From Mycobacterium hubeiense (lineage in GTDB: Bacteria; Actinomycetota; Actinomycetes; Mycobacteriales; Mycobacteriaceae), in assembly GCF_002838065.1 (NCBI RefSeq), contig NZ_PIZU01000028.1, positions 1 to 64,000 on the forward strand: a DNA stretch of 64,000 nt. The letters run 5' to 3'. The notes below the pieces were generated by a model. It saw only the letters and a list, made by a program, of their open reading frames with translations. It was not told the DNA's origin and made no database searches. Below are positions 42,738 to 51,535 of the stretch, one piece after another. Each line of letters starts with the position of its first letter. The first letter of the stretch is position 1. The position numbers were made by a program, and so were the translations under genes.

Positions 42738-44272
42738 CCGGACCGACTGCTCTCAACGCCACCCGCCGCGCCGCCGATCTCGCGGCGCTGGCCGATGGTG
42801 AACACCTCGACGTGCTCGTGATCGGCGGCGGCATCACCGGCACCGGCATCGCGCTGGACGCTGCGACCCGCGGACTATCGGTGGCGTTGGTGGAGAAGCA
42901 CGATCTCGCGTTCGGCACCAGCCGGTGGAGTTCCAAGCTGGTGCACGGTGGGCTGCGCTATCTGGCCAGCGGAAATGTCGGCATTGCCCGTCGCAGTGCG
43001 GTCGAGCGCGGAATCCTGATGACCCGCAACGCTCCTCACCTGGTCAAGGCGATGCCTCAACTGGTGCCGTTGCTGCCCGCGATGGGCAGTGCCGAACGGG
43101 CATTGGTGCGCACCGGGTTTCTGGCCGGCGACGCCCTGCGACGGCTGGCGGGCACGCGGGCGTCCACGCTCCCGCGATCCAGTCGCGTGGGACCGCATCG
43201 CGCGGCCGAGTTGGTTCCGGTGGTGCGACGCGACGGGCTCACGGGCGGGCTGCTCGCCTACGACGGCCAATTGATCGACGACGCACGGCTTGTCACCGCG
43301 GTGGCGCGCACGGCCGCCCAGCACGGCGCCCGCATTCTGACCCGCGTGGCGGCAACCAGCGCCCGGGGCGATTCGGTGACGCTGACCGATCAACGCTCGG
43401 GGGAGTCGTTCGACGTGACCGCGCGCGCCGTCATCAATGCGACCGGGGTGTGGGCAGGCGAGGTGGACTCCTCGATCAAATTGCGCCCCAGCCGCGGTAC
43501 CCATTTGGTGTTTCACGCCGAGACATTCGGCAACCCTATTGCTGCGCTGACGATTCCGATTCCTGGCGAGCTGAACCGGTTCATCTTCGCGATGCCCGAG
43601 CAGTTGGGTCGTGTGTACCTGGGCTTGACCGACGAAGACGCGCCGGGGCCGATTCCCGATGTGCCGCAGCCGACTTCCGAGGAAGTCTCCTTCCTGCTCG
43701 ATACGGTCAACACCGCGCTGGACGTGGCGCTCACGCCTGATGACGTGATCGGGGCGTACGCCGGCCTACGGCCGTTGATCGACACCGGATCCGGCCGCAC
43801 GGCCGACATCTCGCGGGAGCACGCGGTGGTCGAATCGCCGTCGGGGGTGATCAGCGTGATCGGCGGTAAGCTCACCGAATACCGGTACATGGCCGAAGAC
43901 GTATTGGATCGCGCGGTGGCACTGCGGGGATTGACGGCCAGCGACTGCCGCACGCGCAACCTGCCACTGGTCGGTGCACCCGCGAATCCCGTTGCGACAC
44001 TGCGATCCCCGGCCGAGCTGCCCTCTTCCTTGGTGGCACGCTACGGCGCAGAGGCGCCCAACGTGATCGCCCGCGCGGCATGTGAGCGGCCGACGGAGCC
44101 GGTCGCCGACGGCATCGACGTGACCCGGGCGGAGTTCGAATACGCGGTCACCCATGAAGGCGCAATGACCGTCGACGACATTCTCGACCGCCGCACCCGC
44201 ATCGGCCTGGTGCAGGCAGACCGTGCCCGCGTCGTCGACGTCGCGGCGGAGTTCTTGGCCAGAGTCGGCTAA
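42734..44272 (+). CDS. glpD: FAD-dependent glycerol-3-phosphate dehydrogenase
   Basis: A 512-residue membrane-associated flavoenzyme that oxidises glycerol-3-phosphate to dihydroxyacetone phosphate and passes electrons to quinone. From GTG 42734 it reads VLVIGGGITGTGIALDAATR (FAD), then SSKLVHGGLRYL and GRVYLGLTDED, and the C-terminal GlpD domain with EFEYAVTHEGAMTVDDIL. Corresponds to M. tuberculosis GlpD1 (Rv2249c). Translationally coupled to the TetR gene. Confidence 0.94.
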   Translation: MTGPTALNATRRAADLAALADGEHLDVLVIGGGITGTGIALDAATRGLSVALVEKHDLAFGTSRWSSKLVHGGLRYLASGNVGIARRSAVERGILMTRNAPHLVKAMPQLVPLLPAMGSAERALVRTGFLAGDALRRLAGTRASTLPRSSRVGPHRAAELVPVVRRDGLTGGLLAYDGQLIDDARLVTAVARTAAQHGARILTRVAATSARGDSVTLTDQRSGESFDVTARAVINATGVWAGEVDSSIKLRPSRGTHLVFHAETFGNPIAALTIPIPGELNRFIFAMPEQLGRVYLGLTDEDAPGPIPDVPQPTSEEVSFLLDTVNTALDVALTPDDVIGAYAGLRPLIDTGSGRTADISREHAVVESPSGVISVIGGKLTEYRYMAEDVLDRAVALRGLTASDCRTRNLPLVGAPANPVATLRSPAELPSSLVARYGAEAPNVIARAACERPTEPVADGIDVTRAEFEYAVTHEGAMTVDDILDRRTRIGLVQADRARVVDVAAEFLARVG

Positions 44273-45147
44273 CTGGCCGCAATGATCACGTCGCGTACCG
44301 CCGAGGCGGTGTGGCGCTGCCAGAGCGCTTGGACGCCGACCAGCAGCGACGGCTCCAAGTCGATGACCGTGACACGGCCGTCGAGCACCGGGCCGGCCGG
44401 CGTGGTGACGAACGCGACGGCTCCTGTGGTCAGGGGAGCGGCGACCGTCGCCGCGCCCTGCACGCGGCTGACGACATAGTCGGGTTCGAATCCCGCTCGG
44501 CGACAGGCGCTCATCAGGAAGTCGCTGTAGTACGACGTGCCGGGTGGTGCCCACAGCGCGATGTGTTCGCCGGCGAGGTCATGAATGTCGACACTGCGTT
44601 GCGGCGCCAGCCGATGGCCCGCCGGCACGGCCAATCTCACCCGGTCATACCTCACCACTGCGCCGGCCAGGTCGCCGGGCGGGACCACGCCGCGTCGCAA
44701 TCCCAGCTGCACGGTGCCGTCCAGGACCGCAGCGGTCAGCTGGTCGGGGAACATCTGGCGGAACGTGAACGACGTGGACGCGAACGCGTCGATCGCCGGC
44801 TCCATCAGGACGTAGACCTCGGCGGTGTCGAGCGCCGGTGTGTGGCCCACCACGTAGACCTCCTCGGCTTCGGCGGCTATGCGCTCGACATGCACGGCGA
44901 CGGTGTGTGCCGCCGCCAGCAGCGTTCGGCCCTCGCTGAGCAGCAGCTGACCGGCGCGGGTGAGCGAAGCCCGGCGCCCCTCCCGAGCGAAAAGTGTTGC
45001 AGCAAGCTCCTTCTCGAGCTGCTGCACCGAACTACTCAACGCCTGCTGACTCAGGTGTAGGTCTTCGGCGGCTCTGGTGAAGCTGCCCGCCTCGGCGACC
45101 GCGATGAAGTGACGCAGCCGTCGCAGATCCGGAAACCGCTGAGTCAT
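44269..45147 (-). CDS. LysR family transcriptional regulator
   Basis: A 292-residue LysR protein. The N-terminal HTH is LRRLRHFIAVAEAGSFTRAA, EDLHLSQQALSSSVQQLEKE; a periplasmic-binding-type effector domain follows. It is divergent from the SDR gene with 73 bases between, so it is likely an activator of that gene. It converges on glpD with a 4-base overlap. Confidence 0.92.
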   Translation of the reverse strand: MTQRFPDLRRLRHFIAVAEAGSFTRAAEDLHLSQQALSSSVQQLEKELAATLFAREGRRASLTRAGQLLLSEGRTLLAAAHTVAVHVERIAAEAEEVYVVGHTPALDTAEVYVLMEPAIDAFASTSFTFRQMFPDQLTAAVLDGTVQLGLRRGVVPPGDLAGAVVRYDRVRLAVPAGHRLAPQRSVDIHDLAGEHIALWAPPGTSYYSDFLMSACRRAGFEPDYVVSRVQGAATVAAPLTTGAVAFVTTPAGPVLDGRVTVIDLEPSLLVGVQALWQRHTASAVRDVIIAAS

Positions 45148-45220
45148 TCACAAACAATAGTTGTCGAAACCTCGAAAATCCGCGTTTCTAATTTGTGCTT
45201 AATCGGCCTACCGTCGAGGC

Positions 45221-45970
45221 ATGAGCACTCTCGAAGGCAAATCCGCAGTTGTCGCTGCCGGAGCCAAGAACCTCGGCGGCCTGATCAGCACGACGCTCGG
45301 TGAGCGTGGCGTCAACGTCGCCGTGCACTACAACAGCGCCGCCACCGAGGCCGATGCCGACAAGACCGTCGCGCAGATCCAGGAGGCCGGCGCCAAGGCG
45401 ATCAAGGTCCAGGGCGATCTGACCGTGCCGGCCAGTATCGAGGCACTGTTCGACGCCGCGGTCAACGCGTTCGGTGGCGTGGACATCGCAATCAACACCG
45501 TCGGCAAGGTATTGCGTAAGCCGATCGTGGAAACTACTGAAGCCGAATACGATTCGATGTTCGACATCAACTCCAAGGCTGCCTACTTCTTCCTGAGGGA
45601 GGCCGGCAAGCGGCTGAACGACGGCGGTTCGGTCACCACCATCGTCACCTCGCTGCTGGCGGCGTTCACCGACGGCTACTCGACCTATGCCGGTGCCAAG
45701 AGTCCGGTGGAGCACTTCACCCGCGCGGCCGCCAAGGAGTTCGCCGAACGTGGCATCAACGTCAACAATGTCGGGCCCGGCCCGATGGACACGCCGTTCT
45801 TCTACGGGCAGGAGACACCCGAGCGGGTGGCGTTCCACAAGTCGCAGGCGATGGGCAATCGGCTGACCGACATCACCGACATCGCGCCGCTGGTCGTGTT
45901 TCTCGCCGGCGATGGACACTGGATCACCGGCCAGACCATCTTCGCCAACGGCGGCTACACCACGCGCTAA
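45221..45970 (+). CDS. Short-chain dehydrogenase with divergent cofactor motif
   Basis: A 249-residue SDR. The N-terminal nucleotide loop reads VVAAGAKNLGGLIS, where the classical TGxxxGxG Thr is Ala and the third Gly position is shifted. Catalytic YxxxK is present (YAGAK in GYSTYAGAK), with Ser in IVTSLLAA and terminal GQTIFANGGYTTR. Probably an oxidoreductase for a small carbonyl or alcohol, controlled by the adjacent LysR protein. The 3' side faces a repeat region and the FAS-II terminator. Confidence 0.88.
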   Translation: MSTLEGKSAVVAAGAKNLGGLISTTLGERGVNVAVHYNSAATEADADKTVAQIQEAGAKAIKVQGDLTVPASIEALFDAAVNAFGGVDIAINTVGKVLRKPIVETTEAEYDSMFDINSKAAYFFLREAGKRLNDGGSVTTIVTSLLAAFTDGYSTYAGAKSPVEHFTRAAAKEFAERGINVNNVGPGPMDTPFFYGQETPERVAFHKSQAMGNRLTDITDIAPLVVFLAGDGHWITGQTIFANGGYTTR

Positions 45971-45980
45971 GTCCGGCGCT

Positions 45981-46080
45981 CAGTGTGCGTCAGCTGCGTT
46001 CAATGTGCGTCCACCGCGGGATCTTTCGGGGTTTTCAACAGTGAGCGCACACCCGACGCAGTGAGCGCACACTCGACAAA
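45981..46080. repeat. Two pairs of 20-bp-period repeats in opposite orientation
   Basis: GTGAGCGCACACCCGACGCA (46041-46060) is followed by GTGAGCGCACACTCGACAAA (46061-46080). To the left, CAGTGTGCGTC (45981) and CAATGTGCGTC (46001) also recur with 20-base period. They resemble the reverse complement of the right pair, GTGTGCGCTCAC. The array lies between convergent genes. Confidence 0.7.
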
Positions 46081-46088
46081 CGCATACC

Positions 46089-46118
46089 AAAATGCCCCGC
46101 CGCGAGACGGGGCATTTT
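46089..46118. terminator. Bidirectional terminator of the FAS-II operon
   Basis: Perfect 11-base stem AAAATGCCCCG (46089-46099) and CGGGGCATTTT (46108-46118) with an 8-base loop. T runs are present in both directions. It lies 11 bases past the accD6 stop. Confidence 0.88.
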
Positions 46119-46128
46119 GCATGAAGAC

Positions 46129-47550
46129 TTACAGCGGGATGTTCTTGTGCCGGCCGCGGCGCGCGGGCGCCTCGGCCAACGCCTGCGTCAGCTTCGAGCG
46201 GGTGTGCGCCGGATCGATCTTCTCGTCCACCACGCCGATCTCGATCGCGGAATCCACCCCACCGGCGATCCGTTCGTGCTCCTCGGCCAGCGCGTCGTGC
46301 AGCGCCTCGCGCTCGTGCTCCGGCGCGGCGGCCAGCTTCTTCTTGTGCAGAATGCCGACCGCGGCCTTCGCGCCCATCACCGCAACCTCGGCATCGGGCC
46401 ACGCGAACACCTTCGTCGCATTCAAAGAGCGCGAATTCATCGCGATGTAGGCGCCGCCGTAGATCTTGCGGGTCACCAGCGTGACCCGCGGCACGGTGGA
46501 CTCACCGAACGCGTGCAGCAGCTTGGCGCCGCGACGCACCACGCCGCCCCACTCCTGATCGACACCCGGCAGATACCCCGGCACGTCCACGATGACGACC
46601 ATCGGAATGCCGAACGCGTCGCATAGCCGCACGAAACGCGCTGCCTTCTCGGCGCTTTCGGAATTCAGGCAGCCGCCCAGCCGCAGCGGGTTGTTGGCCA
46701 GCACGCCGACGGTGCGGCCGGACAACCGGCCCAGGCCCACCACGATCGACGGCGCCCACTTGGCCTGGAACTCCTCAAAGGGCACGCCGTCGTCGAGCAA
46801 TGCCTCCACGAGAGGGTGCACGTCGTAGGCGCGGCGCGACGACTCCGGCAGCAGCGCATGCAGGTCGGTGTCGCCGGCCTCGGCCTTCGCCTTGTCGAAA
46901 TGCCCCTGCTGGCAGAACAATCCGACCAGCCGGCGGCCGCGCTCGTAGGCGTCCAGCTCATCGTCGGCGACGATGTGGCACACACCGGACTTCTTGTGGT
47001 GGGTGTCCGGCCCGCCCAGCGACGCCATGTCGACGTCCTCACCGGTGACACTGCGCACCACGTCGGGGCCGGTGACGAAAACCCGGCTTTCCGGCGCCAT
47101 CACGATGACGTCGGTCAGCGCCGGGCCGTAGGCCGCACCGCCGGCCGCGAAGCCGACGACCACTGAAATCTGGGGGATGTAGCCCGATGCCCGGATCATG
47201 GCCTCGAACACCAAACCGACCGCGTGAAGCGCCCGCACGCCTTCGGCGAGCCGCGCGCCACCCGAGTGCCAGATGCCGACGATGGGGCTCTGTTCCTCGA
47301 TGGCCTGGTCGTAGGCGTTGACGATGTGGGCGCAGCCCTCCACGCCCATGGCGCCACCCATCACGGTGCCGTCGGTGCAGAACGCAATGGTGCGCACACC
47401 GTTGACGGTCCCGGCCGCAGCCAGTACGCCCGAGCGGTCGCGCTCGTGCAGCAACTCAACGCTGCCGTCGTCAAAGAACGTGGAAAGGCGCAGCAGCGGA
47501 TCACGTGGATCAAGTGACTCGGCAGCGGCCTCGGGGGCCATGATCGTCAT
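46129..47550 (-). CDS. accD6: Acetyl/propionyl-CoA carboxylase beta subunit AccD6
   Basis: A 473-residue carboxyltransferase, the same length as M. tuberculosis AccD6, from ATG 47550. Crotonase-fold halves show GIWHSGGARLAEGV and VVGFAAGGAAYGPAL (N) and VDVPGYLPGVDQEWGGVVRRG and RKIYGGAYIAMNSRSL (C). With the biotinylated AccA3 it makes malonyl-CoA for FAS-I/FAS-II elongation. Last gene of the fabD-acpM-kasA-kasB-accD6 operon, 28 bases after kasB, followed by a strong terminator. Confidence 0.96.
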   Translation of the reverse strand: MTIMAPEAAAESLDPRDPLLRLSTFFDDGSVELLHERDRSGVLAAAGTVNGVRTIAFCTDGTVMGGAMGVEGCAHIVNAYDQAIEEQSPIVGIWHSGGARLAEGVRALHAVGLVFEAMIRASGYIPQISVVVGFAAGGAAYGPALTDVIVMAPESRVFVTGPDVVRSVTGEDVDMASLGGPDTHHKKSGVCHIVADDELDAYERGRRLVGLFCQQGHFDKAKAEAGDTDLHALLPESSRRAYDVHPLVEALLDDGVPFEEFQAKWAPSIVVGLGRLSGRTVGVLANNPLRLGGCLNSESAEKAARFVRLCDAFGIPMVVIVDVPGYLPGVDQEWGGVVRRGAKLLHAFGESTVPRVTLVTRKIYGGAYIAMNSRSLNATKVFAWPDAEVAVMGAKAAVGILHKKKLAAAPEHEREALHDALAEEHERIAGGVDSAIEIGVVDEKIDPAHTRSKLTQALAEAPARRGRHKNIPL

Positions 47551-47578
47551 ACAACCTCCTGTAGTGGAAAGCGCTGTG

Positions 47579-48850
47579 TCAGTACTTTCCGAAGGCGAGC
47601 GCGACGTTGTGCCCACCGAATCCGAACGAATTGTTTACTGCGTATTGGTAATTGCCGGGTCGAGCCGAGCCGTGCACCACGTCCAGGTCGATCTCCGGAT
47701 CGAGGTTCTTCAGATTCAGCGTCGGCGGAATGATGCCTTCCCGCAGCGCCAACACCGTCAGGATGGACTCCACCGCACCCACCGCGCCGACCGAATGGCC
47801 CAGCGCCGACTTCGGTGCGTACACCGCCGCGTCGTGGCTGCCCAGCGCGTTGCGGATGGCCTTGGCCTCCGCCACGTCGCCGACGGTGGTGCCGGTGGCG
47901 TGGGCGTTGACGTGGTCGATGTCGGTGGGCTGCAGACCTGCCAATTGGATCGCCCGCGTCATCGCGTGGCCCGCCTGCTCACCGTTGGGGTCCGGCGCCA
48001 CGATGTGGTAGCCGTCCGAGGTGATGCCCGCGCCCATCAGCCGGGCCAGCGGCTTGGCGCCACGGGCCTTGGCGTGCTCCTCGGTCTCGATGACCATCAG
48101 CGCGCCGGCTTCGCCGAACACGAACCCGTTGCGGTCCCTGTCGAATGGGCGACAGGCGCCGGCCGGGTCATCGTTGGTGGTGGACAACACGATTCGCATC
48201 TGGGCGAAGCCCGCGATGGGCACCGCCTCGATCTTCGTCTCGACGCCACCGCAGATCGCGACGTCGGCCTCGCCGAGCACGATGTTGCGCCACGCGTGGG
48301 CGATTCCCTCGGAGCCGGAGGCGCAGGCCGAGACCGCCGTCATGACGCCGGCCCTGGCCTTGCGCTCCAGCCCCACCGCGGCGGCCGCGGCGTTCGGCAT
48401 GTACATCTGCACGGCCAGCGGCGACACCGCCCGCAGACCCTTCGAGCGCATGCCGTCGTAGGCGAAGACCATCTCCTCTGTCGACCCCATGCCGGTGCCG
48501 ATGGACACCATCAGCCGTTTGGGATCGACCTCCGGCGAACCGGCGTTCTCCCACACCCGCCGGCTCAACACCGTTGACATCTTCTGCAGGTACGACAGCC
48601 GGCGCAGCTCGACGCGCGTCAGCTCATGGTCGAAGTCCTCCAAAAGATGCCCGCCGATGCGAACCGGTAGGTCGTACTGCTCGACGAACGGGTCCTCAAG
48701 CTTTCGGATCCCGCTTTGCCCGTCGAGCAGCTTCTTCCAGGTGTTCTCCGCATCCGTCGCCAGCGCAGTCGTCATGGCTATGCCGGTGACGACCACATCG
48801 GGGAAACCGTTCCCCGTGGAAAGACGCGAAAGTTGGCTCGACCCTGCCAT
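47579..48850 (-). CDS. kasB: Beta-ketoacyl-ACP synthase KasB
   Basis: A 423-residue condensing enzyme from ATG 48850 ([13 protein letters not shown]). The longer open frame overlaps kasA and is rejected. The catalytic triad is intact: Cys176 in SACASGSEG, His in [11 protein letters not shown] and His in [10 protein letters not shown]. It extends meromycolyl-AcpM in late FAS-II rounds and determines full mycolate length and acid-fastness. It lies 25 bases after kasA. Confidence 0.95.
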   Translation of the reverse strand: MAGSSQLSRLSTGNGFPDVVVTGIAMTTALATDAENTWKKLLDGQSGIRKLEDPFVEQYDLPVRIGGHLLEDFDHELTRVELRRLSYLQKMSTVLSRRVWENAGSPEVDPKRLMVSIGTGMGSTEEMVFAYDGMRSKGLRAVSPLAVQMYMPNAAAAAVGLERKARAGVMTAVSACASGSEGIAHAWRNIVLGEADVAICGGVETKIEAVPIAGFAQMRIVLSTTNDDPAGACRPFDRDRNGFVFGEAGALMVIETEEHAKARGAKPLARLMGAGITSDGYHIVAPDPNGEQAGHAMTRAIQLAGLQPTDIDHVNAHATGTTVGDVAEAKAIRNALGSHDAAVYAPKSALGHSVGAVGAVESILTVLALREGIIPPTLNLKNLDPEIDLDVVHGSARPGNYQYAVNNSFGFGGHNVALAFGKY

Positions 48851-48875
48851 TGCCGCTTGGTGGTTCCTCTCGCTC

Positions 48876-50126
48876 TCAGTACCGCCCGAATGCCAGGGCA
48901 ACATTGTGACCACCGAATCCGAACGAGTTGTTGATGGCGTAGGAGTATTCGCCATAACGAGGCTCGCCCGCGACGATATCGAGATCGATCTCGGGATCGG
49001 GGGTCTCATAGTTCAGCGTTGGCGGGATGACGCCGTCACGAAGCGTCAGCACCGTAAGCACCGATTCCAGCGCACCGACCGCACCGATGGAGTGGCCGAG
49101 CGCCGACTTCGGCGCATATACCGCTGCGTGTTCACACCCGGCAACGCGAATCGCATTGGCTTCGGCGGTATCACCGATCGGGGTGGCCGTCGCGTGTGCG
49201 TTGATGTGGTCGACGTCCTTGGGGGACAGACCCGCCAGCTCGAGCGCGCGCGTCATCGCGCGGCCCGCACGCACACCGTCCGGCGCAGGAGCCACCATGT
49301 GGTAGGCGTCCGACGTGATGCCGGCACCCATCAGGCGGGCCAACGGCTTGGCGCCGCGGGCCTTGGCGTGCTCCTCGGTCTCGATGACCATGAGCGCGCC
49401 GGCTTCGCCGAACACGAACCCGTCGCGGTTCTTGTCGAACGGGCGGGACGCCCCTTCGGGATCGTCGTTGCGGGTCGACATGGCACGCATCATTGAGAAC
49501 GCCGCGATCGGCAGCGCCTCGATGCCGCCTTCGACACCACCGCACACGGCGATGTCGGCGTCGCCCATGACGATCTGACGCCACGCGCCCGCGATCGCCT
49601 CGGAGCCGGATGAACACGCCGACACCGGAGTCATCACCCCGGCGCGTGCGCCCAGCTGAAGGCCGATCACCGCGGCCGCCCCGTTGGGCATGATCATCTG
49701 CACCGCGAGTGGCGAGACCTTGCGCGGCCCGCCCTCGTTCATCAGGTCGTAGGTCTCGACGATCTTCTCGCCGCCGCCCAGACCGGTGCCGACGACAACC
49801 GCAAAGCGGTCCGGGTCGACCTCGGGGCTACCCGCGGCCTCCCAGATCTGGCCGCCGAGGAGCTTGGCCATCCGTTGCACGTAGGACATGCGCCGCAGGT
49901 CCAACCGCCCCATGTGGTTGTCGACGGGCTCCTTGAGGTGCCCACCGATCTTGACCGGCAGATCCCACTTGGTGACGAACTCGTCCTCGAGTACGTGGAT
50001 GCCGCTTTCCCCGGCCAACAAGCCCTTCCACGTGCTCTCGATGTCCGGCGCGATCGATGTCGTCGCCGTGACGGCGGTCACCACAACATTGGGGAAACCG
50101 CCGTTAGCAGTGGAAGGCTTGGTCAC
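48876..50126 (-). CDS. kasA: Beta-ketoacyl-ACP synthase KasA
   Basis: A 416-residue enzyme of exactly the M. tuberculosis KasA length. Triad Cys171 ([11 protein letters not shown]), His in [11 protein letters not shown] and His in [10 protein letters not shown]; terminal [12 protein letters not shown]. It condenses malonyl-AcpM with the growing acyl-AcpM in early FAS-II elongation and is essential in mycobacteria. ATG 50126 overlaps the acpM stop (ATGA). Confidence 0.97.
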   Translation of the reverse strand: MTKPSTANGGFPNVVVTAVTATTSIAPDIESTWKGLLAGESGIHVLEDEFVTKWDLPVKIGGHLKEPVDNHMGRLDLRRMSYVQRMAKLLGGQIWEAAGSPEVDPDRFAVVVGTGLGGGEKIVETYDLMNEGGPRKVSPLAVQMIMPNGAAAVIGLQLGARAGVMTPVSACSSGSEAIAGAWRQIVMGDADIAVCGGVEGGIEALPIAAFSMMRAMSTRNDDPEGASRPFDKNRDGFVFGEAGALMVIETEEHAKARGAKPLARLMGAGITSDAYHMVAPAPDGVRAGRAMTRALELAGLSPKDVDHINAHATATPIGDTAEANAIRVAGCEHAAVYAPKSALGHSIGAVGALESVLTVLTLRDGVIPPTLNYETPDPEIDLDIVAGEPRYGEYSYAINNSFGFGGHNVALAFGRY

Positions 50127-50425
50127 GAACGCTCCGCTTCGATCTTCTCGCGCAGGGCAGCGGCAGCCTCGGGGTTCTCTTCCTCGAGCTTCTGGATGTA
50201 GGCGACGACGTCACCGACGGTGCGCAGACCGGCGAGGTCCTCGTCGGGGATCTTCACGCCGTACTTGTCCTCGGTCTGCACGGCGATCTCGACCATCGAC
50301 AGCGAGTCGATGTCCAGGTCGTCGATGAACGACTTCTCCGGGGTGACCTCGGACGGCTCGATACCGGTGACCTCTTCGATGATCTCGGCGAGGCCGGCGA
50401 TGATTTCTTCCTGAGTGGCGGGCAC
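50123..50425 (-). CDS. acpM: Meromycolate extension acyl carrier protein AcpM
   Basis: A 100-residue carrier protein. The phosphopantetheine attachment Ser41 is in [12 protein letters not shown]. The mycobacterial C-terminal tail (after [16 protein letters not shown]) is present but about 15 residues shorter than in M. tuberculosis. It carries the growing meromycolate between KasA/B, MabA, HadABC and InhA. Confidence 0.97.
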   Translation of the reverse strand: MPATQEEIIAGLAEIIEEVTGIEPSEVTPEKSFIDDLDIDSLSMVEIAVQTEDKYGVKIPDEDLAGLRTVGDVVAYIQKLEEENPEAAAALREKIEAERS

Positions 50426-50486
50426 GATGGCTCCTTCTTTATTTGATGGGTACTGCTTTATGACGTTCGATATGTGGTTGTCTGGC

Positions 50487-51407
50487 TCAGAGCTCGGTCA
50501 GCCCGTCCAGGTCGGCGGGTGTTTTGACGGCATACGTCGGCACCCCCCGAAGTTCGCGCTTGGCGATCCCGGCGAGGGTACCCGCGGGCGGGAACTCGAC
50601 GATCGCGGTCACGTTGTTGGTGCGCAGCGTCTCGGTGCACAGATCCCAGCGCACCGGCCGCGTCAGCTGGGACACCAGCTTGCTCATCGCGTCGTCGGCC
50701 GAGGCCACCGGCTGCCCGTCGGCGTTCGACAGGAGTTTCGCTTGTGGCTCGGCAGTCGTTACACCTTCGGCGGCGGCGGAGTAGCCGTCCAGCGCCGAGG
50801 CCATGTAATGGGTGTGGAACGCACCGGCGGTGGCCAGCGGGCGGACCCGGGCCTTGGCCGGCGGATCCTCGGCGAGCTTGTCGAGGGCGGCCAGCGCGCC
50901 GGCCGCGACGATCTGGCCCGCGGCATTGCGGTTGGCCGGAACCAGATCGAGCGCCTCCAGCCGCGCGAGCACCTCGGCCTCGTCGCCACCGAGCACCGCT
51001 GACATCCCGGTGGGCTCGAGCGCGCAGGCCTTGGCCATCTCGGCGCCGCGGGTGGCGGCCAGCTTGATCGCGTCATCGGCGGAGATGACGCCGGCGATCG
51101 CGTAGGCGGCGATCTCACCGACCGAATGACCGGCGACGATGGCGTCGGCATCCGCAAGCAGGCCCCGTCGGCTCAGCTCCTCGTGCGCGAGCAGCGTCGC
51201 CGCCACCACCAGGGGCTGAGTGACCGCGGTGTCGGTGATCTCCTCGGCAGTCGCGGTGGTCCCCAGCCGAGCCAGGTCCAGGCCGCTGATCTCCGCCCAG
51301 GTCGCCAGACGCTCGGCGGCACCGGGCAGCTCCAGCCACGCGGCGAGCATGCCGGGAGTCTGAGAGCCCTGGCCGGGCGCAAGAAGTGCTACGGGTCCAA
51401 GAGGCAC
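50487..51407 (-). CDS. fabD: Malonyl-CoA:AcpM transacylase FabD
   Basis: A 306-residue transacylase from GTG 51407. Oxyanion LLAPGQGSQTPGM, nucleophile Ser95 in AGHSVGEIAAY, catalytic His198 in AGAFHTHYM. It loads malonate from CoA onto AcpM. First gene of the FAS-II operon. The 128 bases before it hold the MabR-type operator and a -10 candidate CATAAT (51453-51458). Confidence 0.96.
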   Translation of the reverse strand: MPLGPVALLAPGQGSQTPGMLAAWLELPGAAERLATWAEISGLDLARLGTTATAEEITDTAVTQPLVVAATLLAHEELSRRGLLADADAIVAGHSVGEIAAYAIAGVISADDAIKLAATRGAEMAKACALEPTGMSAVLGGDEAEVLARLEALDLVPANRNAAGQIVAAGALAALDKLAEDPPAKARVRPLATAGAFHTHYMASALDGYSAAAEGVTTAEPQAKLLSNADGQPVASADDAMSKLVSQLTRPVRWDLCTETLRTNNVTAIVEFPPAGTLAGIAKRELRGVPTYAVKTPADLDGLTEL

Positions 51408-51452
51408 GTGTTTAAGAGAACACTGTGAAGATGGTTTTGCGTGGTGTAAGAG

Positions 51453-51494
51453 ATTATGAACCTTGTCTTATGTTTTTGTAGACAGTCCACAAAA
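51453..51494 (-). promoter_or_regulatory. FAS-II operon promoter region with MabR-type operator
   Basis: The inverted repeat TTTTGT (51474-51479), 9 bases, ACAAAA (51489-51494) equals the MabR binding motif as I remember it from mycobacterial fabD promoters. Read leftward, a -10 candidate CATAAT lies at 51453-51458, about 50 bases before fabD GTG. The operator covers the -35 zone, where a bound factor could control polymerase. Confidence 0.7.
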
Positions 51495-51535
51495 CAGCAT
51501 GTGATGCGACTGCATCGATACCGGGCTGCAACATC

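Noticed and set aside
48851-49009. N-terminal extension of kasB
   Set aside because: The extra 53 codons overlap kasA in another frame and lack similarity to KAS proteins; ATG 48850 fits known KasB.
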